From Streptomyces katrae (GTDB taxonomy: Bacteria; Actinomycetota; Actinomycetes; Streptomycetales; Streptomycetaceae): a stretch of 7,619 nt of DNA. Position 1 is the stretch's first letter. Each line of letters starts with the position of its first letter. This document shows, in pieces, positions 1-5,996 of this stretch. Where the stretch lies: positions 1-7,619 of the forward strand of contig NZ_JZWV01000696.1 of NCBI RefSeq assembly GCF_000966975.1. The letters run 5' to 3'. The translations under genes were made by a program, and so were the position numbers. The notes under the pieces are model-generated. The model searched no databases and was not told where the DNA came from. It worked only from the letters and a program-made list of their open reading frames with translations.

Positions 1-879
1 CCCCGCCCGGGCCGCCGCCGCGGCCGGCAGCGGCAGGCCGAGGAAGCCGTGGAACGCCCCCGGGTGCAGCCGCACCTCGCAGTCCACCCCCGCCTCCCCC
101 AGCCGGCGCGCGTACTCCAGCCCCTCGTCCCGCAGCAGGTCGCAGTCGGCGAGGACGATCAGGGTGCGGGGCAGTCCGGACAGGTCCGGGGCCCGTAGCG
201 GCGAGACGTGCGGGTGGGCGGGGTCTCCGCCGTACTGGTCCCAGTACCAGGCCATGTGCGCGGCGGTGTGGAAGTACCCGCGCCCGTACGCCGCGACCGA
301 CTCGGAGCCCATCGAGGCGTCCAGCGGCGGGTACACCAGCAGCTGCCCGGCGACGAGTTGCGGCGCCCGCAGCGCGGTGACGGCCGCCAGGTTGCCCCCG
401 CTGGAGTCCCCGGCCACCACCACCCGCCCCGCGTCGCACCCCAGCCCGTCCGCCCCGGCCCGCGCCCACAGCAGCACCGCCAGCGCGTCGTCGGCCGCGG
501 CGGGCCAGGGGTGCTCCGGGGCCAGCCGGTAGCCGGCCGAGACGACCACCGCCCCGGAGGCCGCGGCCAGCTCACGGCACAGGGCGTCGTGCGTGTCGAG
601 CCCGCCCATCACCCAGCCGCCCCCGTGGAGGTACACCACGAGCACCCGTCCCCGCTCCCCCGGCGCGGGGTCGTAGACCCGCACCGGCACCCCCGAGGCC
701 ACGGAGTCCCGTACCGAGGCCACCTCCGGCCCCCGCACCCCCGGCCGCTCCGACCCGGCCGCCACCACCGCCCGCAGGGCCGCGACGTCCCCGGGCCCCG
801 GAAACCCCGCCGCCATGGCCTCGCACAGCCGCCGCGCGTCCGGGGCCAGCCGGTCCCCCTTCACCCGGTCCCCGCTCAT
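1..879 (-). CDS. Alpha/beta hydrolase, HSL (class IV) esterase/lipase family, C-terminus cut by window edge
   Basis: Predicted carboxylic-ester hydrolase of the hormone-sensitive-lipase group; the substrate is unknown. 293 residues are visible and the frame is still open at position 1, so only the last few residues should be missing (family length is about 300-320). Visible motifs: oxyanion-hole HGGGW at residues 85-89, nucleophile elbow GDSSGG at 157-162 (Ser159), a D-L-L-R-D-E-G stretch with the likely acid Asp247, and the catalytic His in HGF at His277. The full Ser-Asp-His triad is therefore present. The start is the ATG at 879-877, which overlaps the TGA of the upstream dehydrogenase (ATGA), so the two are probably translationally coupled. 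The pairing suggests alcohol oxidation and ester or lactone hydrolysis in one catabolic route, but that is inference. Confidence 0.9.
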   Translation of the reverse strand, partial: MSGDRVKGDRLAPDARRLCEAMAAGFPGPGDVAALRAVVAAGSERPGVRGPEVASVRDSVASGVPVRVYDPAPGERGRVLVVYLHGGGWVMGGLDTHDALCRELAAASGAVVVSAGYRLAPEHPWPAAADDALAVLLWARAGADGLGCDAGRVVVAGDSSGGNLAAVTALRAPQLVAGQLLVYPPLDASMGSESVAAYGRGYFHTAAHMAWYWDQYGGDPAHPHVSPLRAPDLSGLPRTLIVLADCDLLRDEGLEYARRLGEAGVDCEVRLHPGAFHGFLGLPLPAAAAARAG

Positions 880-1604
880 CGCGCCGTCATCCCCCCGTCG
901 ACCACGAACTCCGCACCCGTCACGTACGAGGAGGCCTCCGAGCACAGGAACAGCACCAGCTCCCCCACCTCCCCCGGGCGCCCCATCCGCCCCAGCGGCA
1001 CGTGCGACCAGTCCCGCCCCTCGACCGCCCCCGCCACCATCGGCGTGTCGATGGCACCCGGGTGCACCGAGTTGACCCGTATCCCGTCCCCGGCGAGATC
1101 CAGCGCCGCCGAGCGGGTCAGCCCGCGCAGGCCGAACTTCGTGGACCCGTACGCCGCGTGGCCCGGGATGCCGACCAGACCGGCGGTGGAGGAGACGTTG
1201 ACGACCGAGCCGCCCCCGCCCGCCCGCAGCACCGGGGCCACCGCCTGGATCCCGAGGAACGGCCCCAGCAGGTTGACCCGCAGCAGTTCCTCGAACCCCT
1301 CGGCGCTCTGCTCCTCCACGTGCGCGGTGCGCCACAGGGCGGCGTTGTTGACCAGCGCCGACACCGTCCCGAAGGCGGCCACCGCCTCCCGCACCACCCC
1401 CGCCCAGCTGCCCGCGTCGGCGACGTCGTGCCGTACGAACAGGCCCCGGCCGCCCAGTTCCGCGGCGACCGCCCGGCCCTCCTCCTCCCGGAGGTCCGTG
1501 ACCACGACCCGCGCGCCCGCCCGCGCGCACAGCCTGGCCTCCTCGGCGCCCTGGCCGCGCGCGGCGCCCGTGATGACGACGACCTTCCCGTCCAGCGAGA
1601 TCAC
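876..1604 (-). CDS. Short-chain dehydrogenase/reductase (SDR), similar to 3-alpha/20-beta-hydroxysteroid or cyclic-alcohol dehydrogenases
   Basis: Classical SDR of 242 aa, a Rossmann-fold NAD(P)-dependent oxidoreductase that interconverts an alcohol and a ketone. Visible motifs: TGAARGQG cofactor loop (residues 12-19), Asp37 after the second beta strand (usually an NAD rather than NADP preference), NNAA at 86-89, Asn111, catalytic Ser139, Y152-x3-K156, and a late SSYVTGAE...DGG segment. From memory the spacing (Ser139, Tyr152, Lys156) matches the Streptomyces 20-beta-hydroxysteroid dehydrogenase; the real substrate is unknown. I chose the GTG at 1604 because GGAGG lies at 1613-1609 just upstream and residue 4 then begins the usual LDGK segment. 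An upstream start at 1643 would add 13 residues of no SDR character. The gene is divergent from a PadR regulator and overlaps the esterase start by 4 bp. Confidence 0.92.
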   Translation of the reverse strand: MISLDGKVVVITGAARGQGAEEARLCARAGARVVVTDLREEEGRAVAAELGGRGLFVRHDVADAGSWAGVVREAVAAFGTVSALVNNAALWRTAHVEEQSAEGFEELLRVNLLGPFLGIQAVAPVLRAGGGGSVVNVSSTAGLVGIPGHAAYGSTKFGLRGLTRSAALDLAGDGIRVNSVHPGAIDTPMVAGAVEGRDWSHVPLGRMGRPGEVGELVLFLCSEASSYVTGAEFVVDGGMTAR

Positions 1605-1628
1605 GTTTCCTCCGTACGCACGACGGGA

Positions 1629-1649
1629 GTTGGGCAGCACCACCCCAAC
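1629..1649 (-). promoter_or_regulatory. Perfect 6-bp inverted repeat in the SDR leader
   Basis: GTTGGG at 1629-1634 is matched by CCCAAC at 1644-1649 across a 9-base loop. In the SDR transcript this could form a hairpin about 15 bases upstream of its GGAGG ribosome site, or serve as a second protein-binding dyad. Short repeats of this size arise by chance in GC-rich DNA, so support is weak. Confidence 0.25.
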
Positions 1650-1657
1650 CCATATGC

Positions 1658-1676
1658 CTAATAGAAATACTTCTAG
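1658..1676. promoter_or_regulatory. AT-rich imperfect dyad between the SDR and PadR genes, candidate operator
   Basis: A 19-bp element, CTAATAGAAATACTTCTAG, is centred on 1667. Its ends mirror each other as CTA/TAG with inner AG/CT and A/T matches. It is strikingly AT-rich for this genome and lies between the divergent SDR and PadR starts. PadR regulators commonly bind dyads in the intergenic region next to their own gene, so autoregulation and control of the SDR-esterase operon is a reasonable guess. On the minus strand a weak -35-like TGTGAC and a -10-like TAGGCA flank the dyad about 18 bp apart, which would let a bound repressor block the SDR promoter. No experiment or alignment supports this here. 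Confidence 0.4.
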
Positions 1677-1719
1677 CAGTCACACCCATCAGAGGGAAGG
1701 CCGCCACCGAAACCGGTCG

Positions 1720-1732
1720 TAGACTGCGCTCC
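1720..1732 (+). promoter_or_regulatory. Possible -10 element for a leaderless PadR transcript
   Basis: TAGACT at 1720-1725 matches the actinobacterial -10 pattern TAnnnT. It sits 7 bases before the GTG at 1733, the spacing expected if transcription starts at or next to the start codon. No Shine-Dalgarno-like purine run lies at the right distance before that GTG, which fits leaderless translation. No convincing -35 hexamer is visible 16-18 bp upstream. Confidence 0.35.
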
Positions 1733-2386
1733 GTGGCAGCAGACGAGACGGCAGAAGGCACCCCCGGCGCGGCGGCCGCCCGGCGCACGCTCCCCGCGAC
1801 CAGCTGGGCGGTGCTCGGACTGCTCTCCTTCGGCGAGGAGCTCTCCGGGTACGACCTGAAGAAGTGGTCGGACTGGTCGCTGCGCTTCTTCTACTGGAGC
1901 CCTTCCTTCAGCCAGATCTACGGCGAGCTCAAGCGCCTGGAGAAGGCCGGTTACGCCTCCTCCCGCATGGTCGCCCAGGACAGCGGCACCCGCGACAAGC
2001 GGGTGTACCGGATCACCGACGCCGGCATGGACGCCGTACGGCGGTGGGCGCGCGAGACCCCCGTCGACCCGCCGGTCCTCAAGCACGGACCGATGCTGCG
2101 GCTGTGGCTGGGCCATCTGCTGGAGCCGGAGCAGATGCGCGAACTCCTCCTCCAACAGCAGGAGTTCGCCGAGGGGATGCGGCGCGGCGCGGAGGCGGAC
2201 GTGGCGGCCGCGCAGGAGGAGGAGGCCTGGGCGTACCCCACCCTCACCCTGAAGTGGGCCGAGCGGTACTACGCCTCCGAGCGCGACCTGGCGGCCGCCA
2301 TGCTGGAGGACCTGGAGGACCTGGAGGACATCAAGGCCCGGAACACCCGCCCGCAGCCGCACACGGACACGGACACCACACCGTGA
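1733..2386 (+). CDS. PadR-family transcriptional regulator
   Basis: 217-aa DNA-binding regulator. Residues about 24-98 form the PadR winged helix: an LGLLSFGEELSGYDLKKW helix pair, a recognition region with S-P-S-F-S-Q-I-Y-G-E-L-K-R-L-E (about 56-70), and a wing ending in RVYRITDAG. Residues about 115-205 are helical and charged, matching the C-terminal dimerisation domain (Vir_act_alpha_C type). The C-terminal tail holds three LED repeats. The first ~20 residues are Ala/Gly-rich and may be disordered. The GTG at 1733 is the first start in frame and lies just after a -10-like hexamer. The gene is divergent from the SDR-esterase pair, its likely target, and its TGA overlaps the start of the vWA gene (GTGA). 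The inducing ligand is not predictable. Confidence 0.9.
   Translation: MAADETAEGTPGAAAARRTLPATSWAVLGLLSFGEELSGYDLKKWSDWSLRFFYWSPSFSQIYGELKRLEKAGYASSRMVAQDSGTRDKRVYRITDAGMDAVRRWARETPVDPPVLKHGPMLRLWLGHLLEPEQMRELLLQQQEFAEGMRRGAEADVAAAQEEEAWAYPTLTLKWAERYYASERDLAAAMLEDLEDLEDIKARNTRPQPHTDTDTTP
2303..2329 (+). repeat. Three perfect tandem 9-bp repeats inside the PadR gene
   Basis: CTGGAGGAC occurs three times in tandem and encodes Leu-Glu-Asp three times near the C-terminus of the regulator. Unit length is a multiple of three, so copy-number change would keep the frame and only lengthen an acidic helix. Confidence 0.9.
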
Positions 2387-3117
2387 CGGGCGGCGCCGGC
2401 GCCATCAGCCTGCGCAAGGTCGAGGAAACCGCCCCGGCCCTGGTGCCCCTCTACAAGAGCGCCGGCGTCTCGCTCCGCAAGCACGGCCTGGAGGGCGGGC
2501 GGGCCGCGGTCTACCTGGTCCTGGACCACTCCGGCTCCATGCGCCCCTACTACGGCGACGGCACCGTACAGGCCTTCGCGGACCGGGTCCTGGGTCTCTC
2601 CGCGCACCTCGACTCCGACGGCCGCGTACCGGTCGTCTTCTTCTCCACGGACGTCGACGCCATCGAGGAGGTCCCCCTCGCCGCCCACGAGGGCCGGGTC
2701 ACGCAGATCGCCGCCGGCCTCGGCCACATGGGCAAGACCGCCTACCACCTGGCGATGGACGCGGTGATCGACCACTACCTGGACTCGGGCTCCACCGACC
2801 CGGCCCTGGTCGTCTTCCAGACCGACGGCGGCCCGGTCAACAAGCTCGCGGCGGAGAAGTACCTCTGCAAGGCGGCCCGGCTCCCCCTCTTCTGGCAGTT
2901 CGTCGGCTTCGGCAACACCCGCAGCAGCCAGTTCGACTTCCTGCGCCGCCTGGACGAACTCCCGGTGCCGCAGAAGCGGGTGGTGGACAACGCGGGCTAC
3001 TTCCACGCCGGCCCCGACCCGCGCGCCGTACCGGACGCCGAACTGTACGACCGCCTCGTCGCCGAGTTCCCGGCCTGGCTGGCGGCGGCACGCCGGGCGG
3101 GCATCGTGCGCGCCTGA
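2383..3117 (+). CDS. vWA domain protein of the TerF C-terminal type
   Basis: 244-aa von Willebrand factor A protein, likely cytoplasmic since no signal peptide or membrane segment is seen. The metal-ion-dependent adhesion site is intact: D48-H-S50-G-S52, T119 after a G-K, and D148 in TDGG. Length and sequence style (SLRKVEETAPAL near the N-terminus, LPLFWQFVGFG, a FHAG segment near the end) fit the vWA domain found at the C-terminus of TerF in tellurite/stress-resistance loci. Here it stands alone without a TerD domain. The chosen GTG at 2383 overlaps the PadR stop (GTGA), pointing to coupled translation, and the protein matches the family from residue ~8 on. Longer in-frame extensions into PadR are spurious. 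Its role is unknown; stand-alone vWA proteins of this type are common in Streptomyces. Confidence 0.85.
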   Translation: MTGGAGAISLRKVEETAPALVPLYKSAGVSLRKHGLEGGRAAVYLVLDHSGSMRPYYGDGTVQAFADRVLGLSAHLDSDGRVPVVFFSTDVDAIEEVPLAAHEGRVTQIAAGLGHMGKTAYHLAMDAVIDHYLDSGSTDPALVVFQTDGGPVNKLAAEKYLCKAARLPLFWQFVGFGNTRSSQFDFLRRLDELPVPQKRVVDNAGYFHAGPDPRAVPDAELYDRLVAEFPAWLAAARRAGIVRA

Positions 3118-3153
3118 CCGGCCACCGGAGGCGGGGCGCGCTTTGATGGACGC

Positions 3154-3663
3154 ATGACGACGAACAACTGGGCAGCGTTCGAGAAGGCGGAACCGGACTT
3201 CGCGGAGGCGGTACGGGCCCGCTTCGCACAGTTCCCGCACCACGTCCTGGCCACCCTGCGCAAGGACGGCTCCCCCCGCCTGACCGGGCTCACCGTGGAG
3301 TTCCGCGGGGGCGAGCTGTGGCTGGGCATGATGGCGGGTTCGATGAAGGCCCGCGACCTCCAGCACGACCCGCGTTTCGCCCTGCACACCAACCCCGGCC
3401 CGGACGACACCATGCCCGACGGTGACGTACGGATCTCGGGCCGGGCGGTGGAGATCGTGGACCCGCCCGAACTCCACCGCTACGCGGAGGAGAAGGACAC
3501 CCCGCACCCCTTCCACCTCTTCCACGCCGACCTGACCGAGGTGGTCCACACGACGGTCGACGGCGAGGAACTGGTGGTCCGGACCTGGACCCCCACCCGA
3601 GGCCTCCACACCCTCCGCCGCGGCAACGACGACGAACCACCCCGCGAGGTCCCGGCGCAGTGA
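3154..3663 (+). CDS. Pyridoxamine 5'-phosphate oxidase-fold (FMN-binding split-barrel) family protein
   Basis: 169-aa protein with the split beta-barrel pattern of the PPOX-like superfamily. Residues about 31-80 hold the hallmark run: VLATLRKDGSPR, then a barrel strand, ELWLGMM, and a S-M-K65-A-R-D-L motif before DPRFALHTN, which in relatives contacts the flavin phosphate. The family binds FMN, F420 or haem; this sequence does not decide which, nor the substrate. No signal peptide is visible. TTTGAT at 3142-3147 lies 6 bases before the ATG and could be a poor -10 of a leaderless message; no good Shine-Dalgarno is present. The stop overlaps the next gene start (GTGA), so this enzyme gene seems to head the transcript that enters the WXG locus. 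Confidence 0.88.
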   Translation: MTTNNWAAFEKAEPDFAEAVRARFAQFPHHVLATLRKDGSPRLTGLTVEFRGGELWLGMMAGSMKARDLQHDPRFALHTNPGPDDTMPDGDVRISGRAVEIVDPPELHRYAEEKDTPHPFHLFHADLTEVVHTTVDGEELVVRTWTPTRGLHTLRRGNDDEPPREVPAQ

Positions 3664-3980
3664 CCTCCGACCGGACGGAACCGTTTGCGTGGACGGACGG
3701 CATCGAGGCCCGTTGGCGCGGGCCCGCATCGGAGGCGTACCGGGCCAAGCACCGGGCCGCCGCTGAGGATGCCGTCCGCATCCGGCGGGCGATGCAGCTC
3801 CTGGCCAAGGCGATCCGCTTGAGCAAGGACGGCTTTTCGGCACAGGAACTGGAGATCCTGGAGGACTTCCGACGGCTCCAGTCCCGCGCGGACATCCAGG
3901 CCGAGGCGGATGCGCTGTCGACACCCGACACCACGCCGGGACCGCCGCCGGGACCGCGCAGCCGCATCGCCGATCTGTAG
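3660..3980 (+). CDS. Small protein with WxG-like half-hairpin, putative WXG100-related partner
   Basis: 106-aa hypothetical protein. Residues 19-21 are W-R-G, followed by a long Ala- and charge-rich helix (about 22-55) and a second helix (about 60-88), then a Pro/Gly-rich tail. The W-x-G followed by P-A-S-E-A-Y-R resembles the turn and second helix of WXG100 proteins, but the usual ~40-residue first helix is missing, with only 18 residues before the motif. GTG at 3660 overlaps the PPOX stop; a GAGG lies at 3646-3649. It sits 29 bp before a full WXG100 gene and a WXG effector, so a chaperone or heterodimer partner role is plausible. I recognise no named family, and the WXG relationship is by eye. 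Confidence 0.75.
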   Translation: MTSDRTEPFAWTDGIEARWRGPASEAYRAKHRAAAEDAVRIRRAMQLLAKAIRLSKDGFSAQELEILEDFRRLQSRADIQAEADALSTPDTTPGPPPGPRSRIADL

Positions 3981-4009
3981 AACGGGCCACAAGTACCTGG
4001 GGGGATTTC

Positions 4010-4315
4010 ATGTCGTCGAGCGGCGACCACATATCGGTGGACTTCGCCACTCTCCAGAGTGCGGCCGGGGACCTCGAGGAGATCCTCAAAACGCTCAACG
4101 AGCAGCTCGACCTGCTCTACCAGCGTGTCGAGAAGGCCGTCCTCGGCTGGGAGGGCGAGGCCCGCCAGACCTTCGTGGACCAACTCGACAAGTGGGACCG
4201 CTCCGCCCAGGACCTCCAGGCCACCCAGGCCTGGCTGCACGAGACCGTGGTGCACGGCCACCTCACCTACGCTTCCGCCCACAGGGCCGTGCTGCGCGGC
4301 TGGGGGGCCGCCTGA
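4010..4315 (+). CDS. WXG100 family (ESX/type VII-like) protein
   Basis: 101-aa helical protein with the canonical size and centre of WXG100 proteins. Helix 1 spans about residues 12-43, W47-E48-G49 forms the turn, and helix 2 runs from about 50-82. Such proteins form four-helix-bundle dimers and are secreted by, or help export partners through, type VII systems. The C-terminus does not show a clear YxxxD/E export signal, so the partner or effector may carry it. A strong purine run (GGGGGGA, 3999-4005) lies 4 bases before the ATG. The TGA overlaps the ATG of the next gene by one base (TGATG), giving tight coupling with the effector. This placement is typical of a small WXG protein that escorts a polymorphic toxin. 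Confidence 0.88.
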   Translation: MSSSGDHISVDFATLQSAAGDLEEILKTLNEQLDLLYQRVEKAVLGWEGEARQTFVDQLDKWDRSAQDLQATQAWLHETVVHGHLTYASAHRAVLRGWGAA

Positions 4316-4540
4316 TGGGGGCGCCTCCCTCCCCGGCGGCGAACGGCGGTTTCGACGTCCAGCCGGTGCACGTGCACCATGCGGCCGACCAGGTGAAGGA
4401 AGCCCAGTTCGCCCACGCAGACCGGGGGTTCGCCCTGGTCGACGTGCTGAACAAGTACAACCAGTCCGCCGGGACCGGACGGGGTGCGGATGCGTTCGCG
4501 GACGCCTACCAAGAGGTGGCGGCCAAGTTCCTCGAAGCCT

Positions 4541-4545
4541 GGGGG
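4541..4545 (+). other. G5 run at the first frameshift of the effector
   Basis: Frame 1 reads ...LEAW up to 4542. The recognisable continuation, GAKASDEFNAA, lies in the next frame. Deleting one of the five Gs joins the two without loss of any residue. Confidence 0.75.
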
Positions 4546-4715
4546 CGCGAAGGCCTCGGACGAGTTCAACGCCGCCATCGCCGGGATCACCGACCCGAAG
4601 GACAAGGGCGAGTGGCAGGCGGCCATGCGGGCCTTCGGCCAGACCATCTGGGGCACGACGGCATGGGGCCGCCAGCTGGACGCGCAAGGCAAGCGGACCC
4701 AGGCCGGAGGCCGGG

Positions 4716-4747
4716 AATGGCGGACCACCAAAATGGCGGACCACCAA
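4716..4747 (+). repeat. Exact 16-bp tandem duplication causing a frameshift
   Basis: AATGGCGGACCACCAA occurs at 4716-4731 and again, perfectly, at 4732-4747. Sixteen is not a multiple of three, so the second copy shifts the frame by +1. The duplicated W-R-T-T-K residues can be read on both sides in different frames, which marks the event clearly. Removal of either copy restores a continuous reading frame into the C-terminal half. Confidence 0.95.
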
Positions 4748-5377
4748 GGACCTCCCGCCTTCCGGCCGGCGCCCCATCGTCGACGTCCTGAAGAAGACTG
4801 CGGAGGAGGTCGCGCCCCTTCTCGAGCACCTCTGCGACGTCGGCGAGCGGACCACCAAGTTCACCACCCAGGCCGCCATCACCGCGGCGAAGGCCACGGC
4901 TGCGGACCTCAGCGACATGAGCGTGACGAACCTGACCAAGATGGCGGTCGGCGGGCTCGTCGGCCGTATCGTGCTGGCCTTCCGGTCCCACATGGACAAG
5001 TCGGGGTGCGACGCGGTCGTCGAGACGTACCACAAGGAGTTCACGGAGGCGGCGGGCAAGCTGAAGGCCCTCCTCCCGGAACTCGAGATCGCCATCAAGA
5101 GCGCGCCGACCTACCAGGCGGAATTGGCCCGCGCCCAAGGCTTCGGCGCCCGCTCGCTCAACGAGTTCAAGAAGGAGCACCGCTGGCAGACCTCGGTCCC
5201 GCACGAGGGCCCCCTCAACGGGCCCGCATGGACCGGTCGGACCATCGAGGTGGACAAGGACACCAGCACGATCGCGCCCGCCCGAGACACTCGGGGCGTG
5301 ACCTCGCATCTCAAGTACGACCCGAACCTGAACCCGCCGTTCGTCGTCTACACGTCGACGCCTCAATAGTGGAGCGA

Positions 5378-5965
5378 ATGATGGAAGAGGGCCAGCTGGA
5401 CGCGCAGGCCTGGTCGGAGGCGCTCACGCTTTACAAGTGGCTCTGCACGTTCGTCGGTGTCGCTCCGCGCGAGCACGACGAATGGTGGCTCGATGTGGGG
5501 GCGATCATGCGTCTTGAGACCCAGGACCCACGGGGGTGGGAATCAATCGACCCCTACGAGGGCGAGGAGGAACGCCTGGAAGACCCGCTGTTCCCGTGGC
5601 TGGAGACACCCTCCACCACTGTGGATGCGGAGCGCTACCGGAGGCGGGTGGATGAAATCCCCCGGTCCTCGGTGCGGTCGCTGATCGTCCTGCTCGGAGC
5701 CGGAACGAGCCGCCTGGACCTCTCCAAGTCATTGGGTTGGGAGGAACGCAGGCCCGAGATGGAACGCCGGGCCGGTGTGATCCTGTCGCGCTTTCCTGAC
5801 GGCACCCGCTTCTACACCAACCTCGGCTGGAAGAGCGACCATCCGGAATTCTACGAACAGCCCTTCCGGACCCATGCCCCCTTCAGCCAGTACGACTGGG
5901 ATGCCGGGCTGATCGCCGTGAACGACGACGAAGTCGCCGTGCTCTGGAATTTCCTGTCCCTCTGA
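5378..5965 (+). CDS. Hypothetical protein, probable immunity protein of the effector tip
   Basis: 195-aa acidic, Trp-rich soluble protein with no signal peptide or membrane helix. I do not recognise a named family. It starts 8 bases after the effector stop, with GGAG at 5371-5374. ATGs at 5378 and 5381 both fit, and a GTG at 5369 overlaps the TAG, so the exact start is uncertain by three codons. Visible features: many W residues (12, 21, 36-37, 54, 74, 121, 151, 174, 190), an S-L-I-V-L-L-G-A-G strand (101-109), and a D-W-D-A-G-L-I-A-V stretch near the end. Its place directly after a polymorphic-toxin C-terminus, its size and its acidity are those of an immunity protein. GC is lower than in its neighbours (34 of 60 bases at 5341-5400), fitting recent acquisition. 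Immunity function is inferred from position only. Confidence 0.7.
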   Translation: MMEEGQLDAQAWSEALTLYKWLCTFVGVAPREHDEWWLDVGAIMRLETQDPRGWESIDPYEGEEERLEDPLFPWLETPSTTVDAERYRRRVDEIPRSSVRSLIVLLGAGTSRLDLSKSLGWEERRPEMERRAGVILSRFPDGTRFYTNLGWKSDHPEFYEQPFRTHAPFSQYDWDAGLIAVNDDEVAVLWNFLSL

Positions 5966-5996
5966 CCCGCCCGACCCGCCGAACCGGGAACATCAC

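Larger units (their letters stand above)
4315..5369 (+). pseudogene. WXG-like polymorphic toxin/effector, interrupted by two +1 frameshifts
   Basis: Starts at the ATG at 4315, which shares one base with the upstream stop; G6 at 4302-4307 is a good ribosome site. As written, the ORF gives 158 aa and stops at 4789-4791. The conserved protein jumps frames twice: at the G5 run 4541-4545, where removing one G restores A-W-G-A-K-A-S, and at an exact 16-bp duplication (4716-4747), where removing one copy restores W-R-T-T-K-D-L-P-P. Correcting both gives one ~345-aa protein: a WXG-type helical N-terminus, a W-G-T-T-A-W-G segment, an alpha-helical core with FRSHMDKSG and a SLNEFKKEHRW segment, then a short tip ending in VVYTSTPQ. 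The core resembles actinobacterial WXG-associated polymorphic toxins. The toxin activity of the ~50-residue tip is not recognisable. Real decay, reversible silencing or sequence error are all possible. Confidence 0.8.

Noticed and set aside
1605..1643. Upstream GTG start (1643) for the SDR
   Set aside because: It would place the GGAGG ribosome site inside the gene and add 13 residues with no match to the SDR N-terminus; the GTG at 1604 fits better.
208..1722. 504-aa open frame on the plus strand across the esterase and SDR
   Set aside because: Shadow of two minus-strand genes with complete catalytic motifs; its own translation is Arg/Pro/His-rich with no domain.
2269..4098. 609-aa open frame on the minus strand
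   Set aside because: It runs opposite the vWA, PPOX and half-WXG genes, all of which have clear protein motifs. Its translation shows no motif and is the Arg/Gly/Val-rich antisense typical of GC-rich coding DNA.
4541..4747. Programmed ribosomal frameshifting to make the full effector
   Set aside because: Two separate +1 shifts would be needed. No slippery heptamer with a stem-loop is evident, and the second shift is fully explained by an exact duplication. Mutation or error is simpler, although shifting at the G-run cannot be formally excluded.
3290..5098. 602-aa open frame on the minus strand
   Set aside because: It is antisense to the WXG100 and effector genes; low-complexity Pro/Arg/Gly composition and no recognisable domain.
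5966..5996. Terminator or promoter between the immunity gene and the orphan toxin fragment
   Set aside because: The 31-bp gap is C/G-rich with no stem of useful length and no -10-like hexamer; continued transcription is more likely.
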